The notes below the pieces were generated by a model. That model did not search any database, was not told the DNA's origin, and saw nothing but the letters and a program-made list of their open reading frames with translations. The position numbers and the translations under genes were made by a program. Positions 29,276 to 38,300 of a stretch of 49,186 bases of DNA are shown piece after piece. Within the stretch, counting starts at the first letter, position 1; every line of letters starts with the position of its first letter. The stretch comes from an uncultured bacterium (GTDB lineage Bacteria > Patescibacteriota > Minisyncoccia > Phycocordibacterales > UBA2100): positions 1 through 49,186 of the forward strand of contig CAIJXH010000017.1 of the NCBI GenBank assembly GCA_903824595.1. The letters run 5' to 3'.

Positions 29276-30633
29276 CCGAACAATTCCCCACACCCGTGAT
29301 CGGCATGGAAATCCATGTGGAATTGAAAACGAAATCGAAGATGTTTTGCGGGTGCAAGAACGATCCCTTCGGTGCCGACGCTCCCAATACGCACACGTGC
29401 CCGGTGTGCCTGGGGCTGCCGGGGGCTCTGCCGGTGCCAAACAGAAAAGCGGTGGAGTGGACGATTCGCCTCGCGCTCGCGCTCAACTGCTCCATCTCGA
29501 TGGAGAGTAAATTCGACCGCAAACATTACTCGTATCCCGATTTGCCAAAAGGGTACCAGATCAGCCAATACGACCAGCCGATCGGGCACGACGGGTATCT
29601 TGAAATCGGTGAAGGCGAGAAGCGCAGCAAAATCCGCATACGCCGCGTGCACCTTGAAGAAGATACGGGCAAGCTATCGCATAAGGAAATAGACGGAGAA
29701 AACGTATCTCTTATTGATTTCAACCGCTCCAGCGTCCCGCTCGTCGAGATCGTTACCGAGCCTGATATGCGCAGCGCCGAAGAAGCGAAAGAGTTTGGTA
29801 AAAAATTGCATCGCATCGTGCGCTATAGCGACGTGTCGGATGCCGACATGGAAAAAGGCTCAATGCGTCTTGAGGCAAACGTGAGTGTGTCGGAGCATAC
29901 AGAGATTACCGAAGACAATCTCCCGCCGTACAAAGTGGAACTGAAGAACATCAACTCATTTCGCTTCATGGCGCTGGCGGCAGACTACGAAATCAAGCGT
30001 CAGCGCGAAGCGCGCGCGCGCGGCGAGAAAATTCCGCAGGAGACGCGCGGCTGGGGCGAGGCGAAGAAAGCGACGCGTCTTCAGCGTGTGAAAGAAGACG
30101 CGCAAGAATATCGCTATTTTCCCGATCCTGATTTGCCGCCGATGCGATTCAAGGAAGAAATGGTCGCGTCGATCAAGAAAAGTTTGCCGCCGATGCCCGA
30201 TACCTACGCGGCGCAATTTGTTGCTGCTGGGGCATCGTACGAATCTGCCGACATTCTCACCGACGACATGGCGACGGCGCAGCTCGTTGCCGAAGCACTC
30301 CCGCTTGTATCCGACGGCAAGATTTTCATCAATTGGTTCTTGCGTAATCGCGACACAAACGCCGCGCTTTCCGCCGCCGATCTCGCGAAGCGTTTTGCTG
30401 ATGAAAAGGGGAGTAAAGTAACAGACGAGGCGGTGATCATCGAATGGGTGAAAACGGTCGTCGACGAGAATCAAAACGTGGTCGCCGAGTTCAAGGCTGG
30501 CAAGGAAAGCGTACTCATGTTCCTTGTGGGTAAAGTGCAGAAACTTGCCGCGGGCAAAGCCGATGCGCAGGTGGTGATGAGGCTGCTCCGCTCACAGATC
30601 GATCAATACACACGCTCTTCTGTGGCGCGATAG
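29272..30633 (+). CDS. gatB: Asp/Glu-tRNA amidotransferase subunit B
   Basis: VIGMEIHVELKTKSKMFCGC; CPVCLGLPGALPVPN; KHYSYPDLPKGYQISQYDQPI. Confidence 0.97.
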   Translation: MTEQFPTPVIGMEIHVELKTKSKMFCGCKNDPFGADAPNTHTCPVCLGLPGALPVPNRKAVEWTIRLALALNCSISMESKFDRKHYSYPDLPKGYQISQYDQPIGHDGYLEIGEGEKRSKIRIRRVHLEEDTGKLSHKEIDGENVSLIDFNRSSVPLVEIVTEPDMRSAEEAKEFGKKLHRIVRYSDVSDADMEKGSMRLEANVSVSEHTEITEDNLPPYKVELKNINSFRFMALAADYEIKRQREARARGEKIPQETRGWGEAKKATRLQRVKEDAQEYRYFPDPDLPPMRFKEEMVASIKKSLPPMPDTYAAQFVAAGASYESADILTDDMATAQLVAEALPLVSDGKIFINWFLRNRDTNAALSAADLAKRFADEKGSKVTDEAVIIEWVKTVVDENQNVVAEFKAGKESVLMFLVGKVQKLAAGKADAQVVMRLLRSQIDQYTRSSVAR

Positions 30634-30647
30634 CGTATAATGGATAC

Positions 30648-31325
30648 ATGGAACTCGAAGGATTTGCACAATCATTCTCGGCATCATTTTGGATGCTAAG
30701 CGATATTGTGTTTCGGTGGGTGCCTGCAAGTATCGCCTCGCTCACAACAGCAGTCCAAACGGCACAGCCTCCTGTTGCTCCCGTATCGATATGGGATGTT
30801 CCCGCACTTCTTTCAGATGCGCATGTGGGCACGTCGTATGATGTCATGCTGCATGCGTGGATGACGTTTGCGTTGTGCGCTTTTGCCGCGGCGTTGCCGT
30901 TTATAGGTATCATCGTCTACTCCATGGTTCGTGTATGGCAAATACGGCATCTCGAAAAGAAAGAGCACGAAAAAGCATATAGAGCAGCACACGATGACCC
31001 TTCAAAAAGTAAGACACGCTGGAATAGAATCACCGACCATCTTGATGGTGACAAACCTGACTCATGGCGGCTTGCCATCCTCGAGGCGGACATCATGCTC
31101 AATGAGCTTCTTGATCTCAAGGGATATAAAGGAGAAACAATGGCAGACAAAATGAAACAGATAGATAGAGCCGATTTCAATTCGATCGATCTTGCGTGGG
31201 AGGCGCACAAATATCGCAACAAAGTCGCGCACGAGACAGCAGATAATGCGCTTGAGTATCGCGAAGTTCGTCGCGTGATCGCATTATACGAACGTGTGTT
31301 TAGGGAGTTTGGGTTTATTGAATAG
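30648..31325 (+). CDS. Membrane-anchored hypothetical protein with HEPN-like C-terminal region
   Basis: TM LCAFAAALPFIGIIVYSMV; AWEAHKYRNKVAHETADNALEYREVRRVIALYERVF (RxxxxH motif). Confidence 0.6.
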   Translation: MELEGFAQSFSASFWMLSDIVFRWVPASIASLTTAVQTAQPPVAPVSIWDVPALLSDAHVGTSYDVMLHAWMTFALCAFAAALPFIGIIVYSMVRVWQIRHLEKKEHEKAYRAAHDDPSKSKTRWNRITDHLDGDKPDSWRLAILEADIMLNELLDLKGYKGETMADKMKQIDRADFNSIDLAWEAHKYRNKVAHETADNALEYREVRRVIALYERVFREFGFIE

Positions 31326-31372
31326 GGATGGGGGAGTTTGCAGTGTGTGTCTCTATGTAGTACGCTCTTGAA

Positions 31373-31444
31373 AGCGGGGTAGAGCAGTAGTAGCTCGTCA
31401 GGCTCATAACCTGAAGGTCGTGGGTGCAATTCCCACCCCCGCAA
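31373..31444 (+). tRNA. tRNA-Met (CAU), candidate initiator
   Basis: GAGC/GCTC D stem; TCAGG-CTCATAA-CCTGA anticodon arm; GTGGG-TGCAATT-CCCAC T arm; unpaired 1-72 position. Confidence 0.88.
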
Positions 31445-31446
31445 CA

Positions 31447-31488
31447 CGTAAAACGACAAAGCGCACACCAGTGCGCTTTTTCGTTACG
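31447..31488 (+). terminator. Intrinsic terminator after tRNA
   Basis: AAGCGCAC-ACCA-GTGCGCTT followed by TTT. Confidence 0.8.
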
Positions 31489-31591
31489 TGCTCGAGGGAG
31501 CGAAGCGCCTGCGCGTTGTCGTGTGTGGAATTTTGTTGCTTTTTATGAGGGCGTGAGTAGAATGCGCCCAGAATATCACAGGGAGGATTCG

Positions 31592-32365
31592 ATGGCTCTC
31601 CATGGCTTTATGAGGCGTTTTTCTTTCGATCCTTCCAAAGCCGGCTGGCTTGGAGTCGAACGAGAAGCGTTTATTCAAACTACCGACGGTGCGCTCGTAC
31701 CAGAGGCGTCGCGAGTGTTGTCGGCGCTTCGTGCTCATGATCCCAATCGGTTCGGGTTTGAGTTATCGGCGTGTCAGATCGAATCTCGTACGCGACCATG
31801 TTGTGTCGATGAGTTGCTCGATGAGCTGCGCGCTAACGACGATGCGTTGAACGTGGCATTGTCATCGCTCGGTTTGATGGCGAATCACCATGAAGTCGGA
31901 CCAGTCGACATGCCGCTCGATGTATTTCCGGATCCGACCGGGCGATACCAAAGAATCGTCGAGCAAATGTCGCCAGAGGTACGTATGGCGGCGTGCAGGA
32001 TCATTGGTACGCATGTACACGTGGGTATGCCTGATCACGAAACCGCGTTGCGGGTATATAACGATGTTGTGCAGCATGTGCCGCGACTGTGTGATCTTGG
32101 TGATGGATCAGGTGGCGAGCGGCTCGCTATCTATCGGACAGTGAATCCGGATTGTATGCCGCGACCGTATGGCTCATGGTCTGAGTTCCATGGTGTGGCG
32201 CTCGCAGAAGGATTCGCGGATGATCCGCGAAATTGCTGGACGCTCGTGCGAGTATCCAAGCACGGCACGCTGGAGTTTCGGATGTTCGGCACCACGCAAT
32301 ATGTGGAAATGGTGTACGAATGGGCGCGTGAATGTCATCGTGTGTGTATGGAAGTGATGGAATGA
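31592..32365 (+). CDS. Carboxylate-amine ligase, GCS2 (glutamate-cysteine ligase)-like
   Basis: WLGVEREAFIQTTDGALVP; FGFELSACQIESRTRPC; GTHVHVGM; RVSKHGTLEFRMFGT; SD-like GGGAGG upstream of 31592. Confidence 0.75.
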   Translation: MALHGFMRRFSFDPSKAGWLGVEREAFIQTTDGALVPEASRVLSALRAHDPNRFGFELSACQIESRTRPCCVDELLDELRANDDALNVALSSLGLMANHHEVGPVDMPLDVFPDPTGRYQRIVEQMSPEVRMAACRIIGTHVHVGMPDHETALRVYNDVVQHVPRLCDLGDGSGGERLAIYRTVNPDCMPRPYGSWSEFHGVALAEGFADDPRNCWTLVRVSKHGTLEFRMFGTTQYVEMVYEWARECHRVCMEVME

Positions 32366-32371
32366 TGCCTT

Positions 32372-32417
32372 GGGCGCGGGAGAAGTGTTGATACTTCTCC
32401 CGCGCCCTTATTTTTTA
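32372..32417 (+). terminator. Strong intrinsic terminator
   Basis: GGGCGCGGGAGAAGT-GTTGAT-ACTTCTCCCGCGCCC (15-bp perfect stem) then TTATTTTTTAT. Confidence 0.92.
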
Positions 32418-32441
32418 TGTATTGTCTGGTATTCTGACGAG

Positions 32442-33419
32442 ATGAAATTCTCAACATCAACTCACGCAGTGCGTATCAGACGTACGTTTGAGATGTTGAA
32501 ATCACAATCATACGAAGGTGTTTCCGGTGTGTTGTGTATAGACAGCGGCGTATCGGGACCTGTGGTTGGAATGACGGCATGCACGCATGGCAACGAGCCG
32601 GCAGGACTTGCGATCTTCGCCCATCTTCTCGAGGATATGGATATTTGCAACACTCTGTTGCGCGGGACGTTGTTTTTGGTGGTCAACAACGTAGGGGCGG
32701 CAAACCTGTTTTTCGATCTTACTGCGCAAGGGAAAGACACATCTGTAGCACGTTACGTGGATATCAATATGAATCGTTTGCCAAAGGATGTGTGTACGAA
32801 TGATGCGGATACTAGGTATGAAGCATGTCGTACACGCGAACTGCTTCCTCTGTGGAAGCGTTTTGACTATGGCATGGATGTGCATAGTACAACGATGGAC
32901 ATTGAGCCGATGATTATCAGTAAAGGAGACTCGTATGCACTAGAGCTTGCACGTGGATTTCCTGTACGCAAACTCGTATCGCATATTGATAGAGTCCAGC
33001 TCAATACGCCGGTGTTTGCATTCTATGGAGGCACTCATGCGCAGGTGTGTGCGATAGAAGCCGGTCAGCATGAAAAAGACACGGCATACGTCAACGCGAC
33101 CATGTGCGCCAAAGCGTTTCTCCAGAATGCGCACATGCTATCGGGCACATCGCATACACAAATCACCGAGTATCGGGAGTTCTTTATTGACGGATCGGTA
33201 GTGTTTGATGATGTGTCGTATGATTTTGTAACACTGTTCCAAGAGGAGGAGTGTGTGCGCGAGGGACAGGTGCTTGCCACCAGTAGCATCGGACTTCCGG
33301 ACGTGCGCGCGCCATTTGAGGGCGTTCTTATTATGCCTAGTACGAAAAGAGGGAGTGAAAAAATAATGGGAGAAGAGCAGTCTTTTATTTCACGCCCTAT
33401 GCGTGTGCGTAGAGTGTAG
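32442..33419 (+). CDS. Succinylglutamate desuccinylase/aspartoacylase (AstE/AspA) family hydrolase
   Basis: GMTACTHGNEPAGL zinc motif, DINMNR, MDVHST, RAPFEGVLI. Confidence 0.82.
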   Translation: MKFSTSTHAVRIRRTFEMLKSQSYEGVSGVLCIDSGVSGPVVGMTACTHGNEPAGLAIFAHLLEDMDICNTLLRGTLFLVVNNVGAANLFFDLTAQGKDTSVARYVDINMNRLPKDVCTNDADTRYEACRTRELLPLWKRFDYGMDVHSTTMDIEPMIISKGDSYALELARGFPVRKLVSHIDRVQLNTPVFAFYGGTHAQVCAIEAGQHEKDTAYVNATMCAKAFLQNAHMLSGTSHTQITEYREFFIDGSVVFDDVSYDFVTLFQEEECVREGQVLATSSIGLPDVRAPFEGVLIMPSTKRGSEKIMGEEQSFISRPMRVRRV

Positions 33420-33423
33420 GGTA

Positions 33424-33612
33424 TCAATTCGCCATGGTGCCAAGGATTGTCTCGACAGCGCAGGTGGCGATAAAGAAGGCGAATGCAAATACGCACTGCT
33501 TCCATTCGAGCGCGATGAAAAGCATGCAGAATGCGTATACCAAAAATCCGAGAGAGAATGTCCAAATGACGGAATTGAGTGTGAGAAGCAGGTTCCATGT
33601 ACGTCCGCTCAT
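33424..33612 (-). CDS. Small membrane protein (62 aa), paralogous to 39250-39441
   Basis: YAFCMLFIALEWKQCVFAFAFFIATCAVETILGTMAN. Confidence 0.65.
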   Translation of the reverse strand: MSGRTWNLLLTLNSVIWTFSLGFLVYAFCMLFIALEWKQCVFAFAFFIATCAVETILGTMAN

Positions 33613-33694
33613 GATCACGATTATACCGCGCCCTTGAAGAATGCAGGAGTGGGTGTATAGTGCGCGACGGTGCAATTGGACGGAGGAAAAGATC

Positions 33695-33883
33695 ATGTTG
33701 CGAAATGATCCAGCTGATACGTTTGTCACGGAAGACGTCATTCGTGATGAAAGTGGGCATCTACTCGTGGCGGGGACGCGAGTGGATCTCAAAAAATATA
33801 AAGCACCGCCACCTGCTCCTGCGCTGAAAGGAGGATATGCGAGCACGATTCCTCCAGTGCGAGAGGATGGTCGACCGGTTTGA
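33695..33883 (+). CDS. Small hypothetical protein
   Basis: MLRNDPADTFVTEDVIRDESGHLLVAGTRVDLKKYKAPPPAPALKGGYASTIPPVREDGRPV; SD-like GGAGG upstream. Confidence 0.6.
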   Translation: MLRNDPADTFVTEDVIRDESGHLLVAGTRVDLKKYKAPPPAPALKGGYASTIPPVREDGRPV

Positions 33884-33897
33884 TTGGTTTTGCGCGG

Positions 33898-33920
33898 GCG
33901 GGGACGCGAAGCGTCCCCGC
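33898..33920. repeat. Perfect hairpin upstream of argH
   Basis: GCGGGGACGC-GAA-GCGTCCCCGC. Confidence 0.8.
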
Positions 33921-33931
33921 ACACTATTTCT

Positions 33932-35272
33932 ATGACAACACTGTGGAATACATCAGGTAAAAAAGTCGACAAAACGGTGCAGGCGTACACCGTCGGCACC
34001 GATTATGTGTTTGATATGCATTTGCTGCCGTTTGATATCGACGGGAGCGTTGCGCATGCAAGAGGATTGCAGAAAATCGGCATTCTCACCGCGAAGGAAT
34101 TGAAAGACGTCCTTCGCGCATTTGCAGAGCTTCGCAAGGATTTCACTCTCGGGCGCATCACGATTACACCTGAAGACGAGGATTGTCATACGGTAATCGA
34201 GCACTACCTCGTGGAAAAACTCGGCGATGTGGGCAAGAAAATCCACACGGGCAGGAGCCGCAACGATCAGGTGCTCACGGCGGTGCGGTTGTACATGAAG
34301 CATCACGTTGCGCTAGTCCGCACGAAGTGTCTCGATCTTGCCGACTCGTGCGTGGAAAAAGCCGATGCGTACCAACATATCCCCATGCCGGGCTACTCGC
34401 ACACGCAGCAGGCAATGCTTTCGAGTGTGGGGCATTATATGGCGAGCATTGCGGAGAGTCTGCTCGACGACGAGTCGTTCCTCGCGAGCGTTGCCGATCA
34501 TATCGACAAAAGTCCGCTCGGCTCTGCCGCCGGATTTGGCAGCGCGATCCCGCTTGATCGTGCATACACGGCGCGCGAGCTTGGGTTTGCCGCGGTGCAG
34601 ATCAATTCACTCTACTGTCAGACGTCGCGCGGCAAATTTGAAAGCGCGGTCATGGAAGGGCTGTCGCAAGTGTCAGCGACGCTCGCGCGTTTGGCTAATG
34701 ATCTCGTGTGGTTTACCTCGCAAGAGTTTGCGTTCTTTGACGCTGACGACGCGGTGGTGACAGGCTCGAGCATTATGCCGCAAAAACGCAACCTCGATCC
34801 TCTGGAGCTTTTGCGCGGCAATGCGGCAATTATCGCGGGCAATCAGCTGGCAATCAAAGAACTCTCGAAAAATCTTCTCTCCGGCTACAACCGCGATCTT
34901 CAGCTCATGAAAAAGCCGCTCATGGAAAGCATGATGAGTGTCGAAGACGGGCTTGAGATTGCACGAGTGGTGCTCCAACATGTGCAGCCAAACGAGAAAG
35001 AGATTCGCGCACGCATTCATCCAGGTATGTTCCTTGCCGATATTGCCAATGACATGGTGCTTTCACGCGGCGTGCCGTTCCGTGATGCGTATGCGCTTGC
35101 GAAGGGAATGGAGGCGAAAGACATGGATCTCGCCAAGAATATCCGCGAAAAGCGGAGTCTTGGCGCGCCGGGTAAGCTGGGGCTCGCGACATATCGCGCG
35201 CGCATCGCGCGCGCTCGACGCAGCATGTATGGACGACATCGTTTTGCAAAAACCTCGTCGAACATGTCGTGA
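33932..35272 (+). CDS. argH: Argininosuccinate lyase
   Basis: TGRSRNDQVLTAVRLYMK; GYSHTQQAML; LGSAAGFGSAIPLDR; GSSIMPQKRNLDPLELLRG. Confidence 0.92.
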   Translation: MTTLWNTSGKKVDKTVQAYTVGTDYVFDMHLLPFDIDGSVAHARGLQKIGILTAKELKDVLRAFAELRKDFTLGRITITPEDEDCHTVIEHYLVEKLGDVGKKIHTGRSRNDQVLTAVRLYMKHHVALVRTKCLDLADSCVEKADAYQHIPMPGYSHTQQAMLSSVGHYMASIAESLLDDESFLASVADHIDKSPLGSAAGFGSAIPLDRAYTARELGFAAVQINSLYCQTSRGKFESAVMEGLSQVSATLARLANDLVWFTSQEFAFFDADDAVVTGSSIMPQKRNLDPLELLRGNAAIIAGNQLAIKELSKNLLSGYNRDLQLMKKPLMESMMSVEDGLEIARVVLQHVQPNEKEIRARIHPGMFLADIANDMVLSRGVPFRDAYALAKGMEAKDMDLAKNIREKRSLGAPGKLGLATYRARIARARRSMYGRHRFAKTSSNMS

Positions 35273-35285
35273 GGAGATACGCGTG
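35250..35285. repeat. Copy of the right arm of the 17928-18074 element, overlapping argH stop
   Basis: AACCTCGTCGAACATGTCGTGAGGAGATACGCGTG vs 18031-18065 (differences at the first base and AGG[G/A]GAT). Confidence 0.9.
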
Positions 35286-35340
35286 TGTTTATGCACATGT
35301 CGGTCTCTTTTGTACAAGAAGTCTAGTATACTTCCATAGT

Positions 35341-38300
35341 ATGCGCGTGATGTCATATGTGTTTTCAGCGCTTTTTTGTCTGTTTGTGTGTGTTCCTGTG
35401 ATGGCGCGAGCTCAATCAACCACGACTCCACCGCAAGCGATTGTTCTTGCTACCGTAAATATTCAGAATGCCCAGATAACAAAGCAAGACGGACACGCGT
35501 TCTCAATCTCGTTCGATCTCACTAATCGAGAGGGCGTGCAACATGATGTTGATTATTCTGTCGAGCTCATTCAGGATGACAACGGACAATTTGTCGCTGA
35601 TCAGAACGTGTACCTTGCGCATCTCATATTGCAGGAACACTCATCCACTCATCAGACAATAACCTACACGGCACCAGCCTCTCTGGACGGGACGTATAGG
35701 ATGTTCATCTCAAGCAAGAACGCGAGCGGGTTTCCTTTTGGTGTGGCATATGTAAAAGATGTGACGTTAGTATCGTCGAGCGACGTGCGTATTTCTCCAC
35801 ATACATGCTATCTCACGGTCAAAGAAGACAAAAAATCAAAGCACTATATGCTCACTGAAGGAGTTGATATTGCAAAGGACGAGACAATACATCTCACGTG
35901 TGTTGCGGAAAATACGAGCGATCATAGCGTATCTATAATTCCTGAATATCAAACACGTTTTCGTTCCGAGTATGGTGATAACGTGCCTCACGTAGGTGGA
36001 AGCCAAGATCCAATAGTTCTTCCGCAACACAAGACAACACAATTCACGCTTGAGCTTCCAAAGGCAACAAAACCACAGGCGTATAGTGTGAATATTTCGT
36101 TTGGGGCATCTCATGGCATTGGTTCTATTTTGGTGCATTACGTTTTGCGGGGTGCCAGCGCCACTATTCAAAACATATCACTTGATCAAAATCGCTACGC
36201 GGCAGGAGATACTGCGCTCGTGTCATTTATGTGGACACCATCCGCTGATGGGTTTCCAGATTCTCGCGCGGGTACGAGCTCGCCAAGTGTCGTATCGTTC
36301 CAAGCGATACTCACCAACCGTTCTGGTGCTGTATGTGGTGAGCTTACACAATCGCTTCCACCAACCATGGTTGTGCACGCCCCGCTTTCCATAGCGGTGA
36401 ATTGTCTCGATCCACATCTTTCTCTCGATCTGCGTGATGTGCATGGAGTATCTCTGGCGCGAGGTGTTTTGGTGGTTCAAAGCCCTGTTCGTACGTTCTG
36501 GATATATCTCATATTCATATGTATCGTGTCGATGGTGGTATTGCTATGGTTCTTGAGAAAAAAGATGCGCGCTCGTGTCATGGCGCCCATGCTCGTCATG
36601 GGTGTGATAGTTCTGTTGCCCGGATATGCAAGGGGAGACACCGTGATGTTTCCATTTGGACAAGCTTCTGGACCGGCACACCTCGCACCCATCACGTTTA
36701 CGTTCAATCTCGATAAAAGTTCTTATACTCCAGGCAGTGCTCTCACGCTCACGTCGTATGCCGAAGGGACGTTTTGTGGCAATACCGTGTTTGAAGCATA
36801 TGCATATTTTGTGGCAAATTTACAGGGAGATTGGCGGACAATTATGAATGCGATCGTTGGTCAATGGGCTCAGCCTATTGGCGGTAATGGATGGTTCGGC
36901 ATACATTCCGAATCTGATTCAGGCTACCACACTCAAATTGGTCCTTTCTCGACGGTATTTACCGCGCCCTCGTATCCAGGCACATATCCTTTGTATATTT
37001 ATGCCGCCGGTGCTCAAGCTGATTTGAGCGGTCGATGGTTCTATGACGATCGGACCGTGGCTCTTTATTTCACTGTGACGGGCAATTCTTGCTGGTTCAA
37101 TGGAACACCAATCGCACACGGCGGATCGACGTACGCATATCCTACCGCAACGAGCGTGTGTGGCGTATCAGGACAAGTACGCGTATGCAACAATGGGGTG
37201 CTTTCTGGGTCGTATCCGTATAGTTCGTGTATTTCAAATCAAGCGCCGCTGTTCTCTATAAATTCTGTTACTGCCGATAGTGCGTGTACGATCAACAAAC
37301 CCTACTATGTTGCTCTATCCGCCACCGACCCCGAGAACGATAAGGTCAGGTATGAAATTCAATGGAATGATGGATCGCCCGTCGAATCTGTGCCAAATAT
37401 ACATAATACTCCATCAGGAATAGTGGTAACGCCATGGCTTGGAGCGTGGACAGACTCTGGATCGACATTGCCTGCCGAGTTACTTGGGTCGCAAACAAGC
37501 GTCATCGGCACCTACATATATTTGTTTGGAGGACAAGACAAGAATGGCTCGGCTATTGATGCGATATATCGCGCTCCTGTGTCAAATCCAACCTCGTGGG
37601 TCGACACGGGCGCAAAATTGCCCGCTCGTATTTTTGCGTCGCAACGCGTGATCATAGGAGATTATGTATATCTATTTGGAGGTTACAACACAGGTCCTGT
37701 TTCTTCTATTTATAGGGCACCGATATCCAATCCTCTCGCGTGGGTTGATACGGGAGCGACGTTGCCCGGAGCGCCTGTTGCGTCAGAGGCGGCAATCATA
37801 GGGGATTTTGTGTATCTTTTCGGCGGATATACTGATGATATATATCGTGCTCCTGTCTCAAACCCTCTTGCGTGGGTAAAGACAGGCGCAAAATTGCCAG
37901 GGGTCATAGGGTGGTCAAGTCTCGCTGTGGTAGGCGACTACGTCTACCTCTTTGGTGGCAACACGGGAGAACCGAGATGGACAAACGTCATCTGGCGCGC
38001 TCCTGTCTCAAACCCTCTTGCATGGACGGACACTGGTGCACATATTCCAAGTACGCTTGATTGGTCGCAAGCACAAGTTATTGGCGACTACGTGTACCTT
38101 TTTGGTGGATACACTGATGCGGGTGGCTCGCAGCATGCAATGAATACGGTGTATCGTGCTCCCGTGTCGAATCCTCTTAGCTGGGCTGATACGGGGTTGG
38201 TTCTTCCTGATGGACTCGCTGGGTCGCAGGCTGTGTCTGTGGGAGGCGCGGTATATATGCTCGGCGGATTCCAAAACAATCGCGGACGTTCAAACGTCAT

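Noticed and set aside
30917-31468. Minus-strand ORF containing GWELHPRPSGYEPDELLLLYPAFKS
   Set aside because: Typical spurious translation of the reverse complement of the tRNA-Met gene, plus antisense of the 30648 CDS
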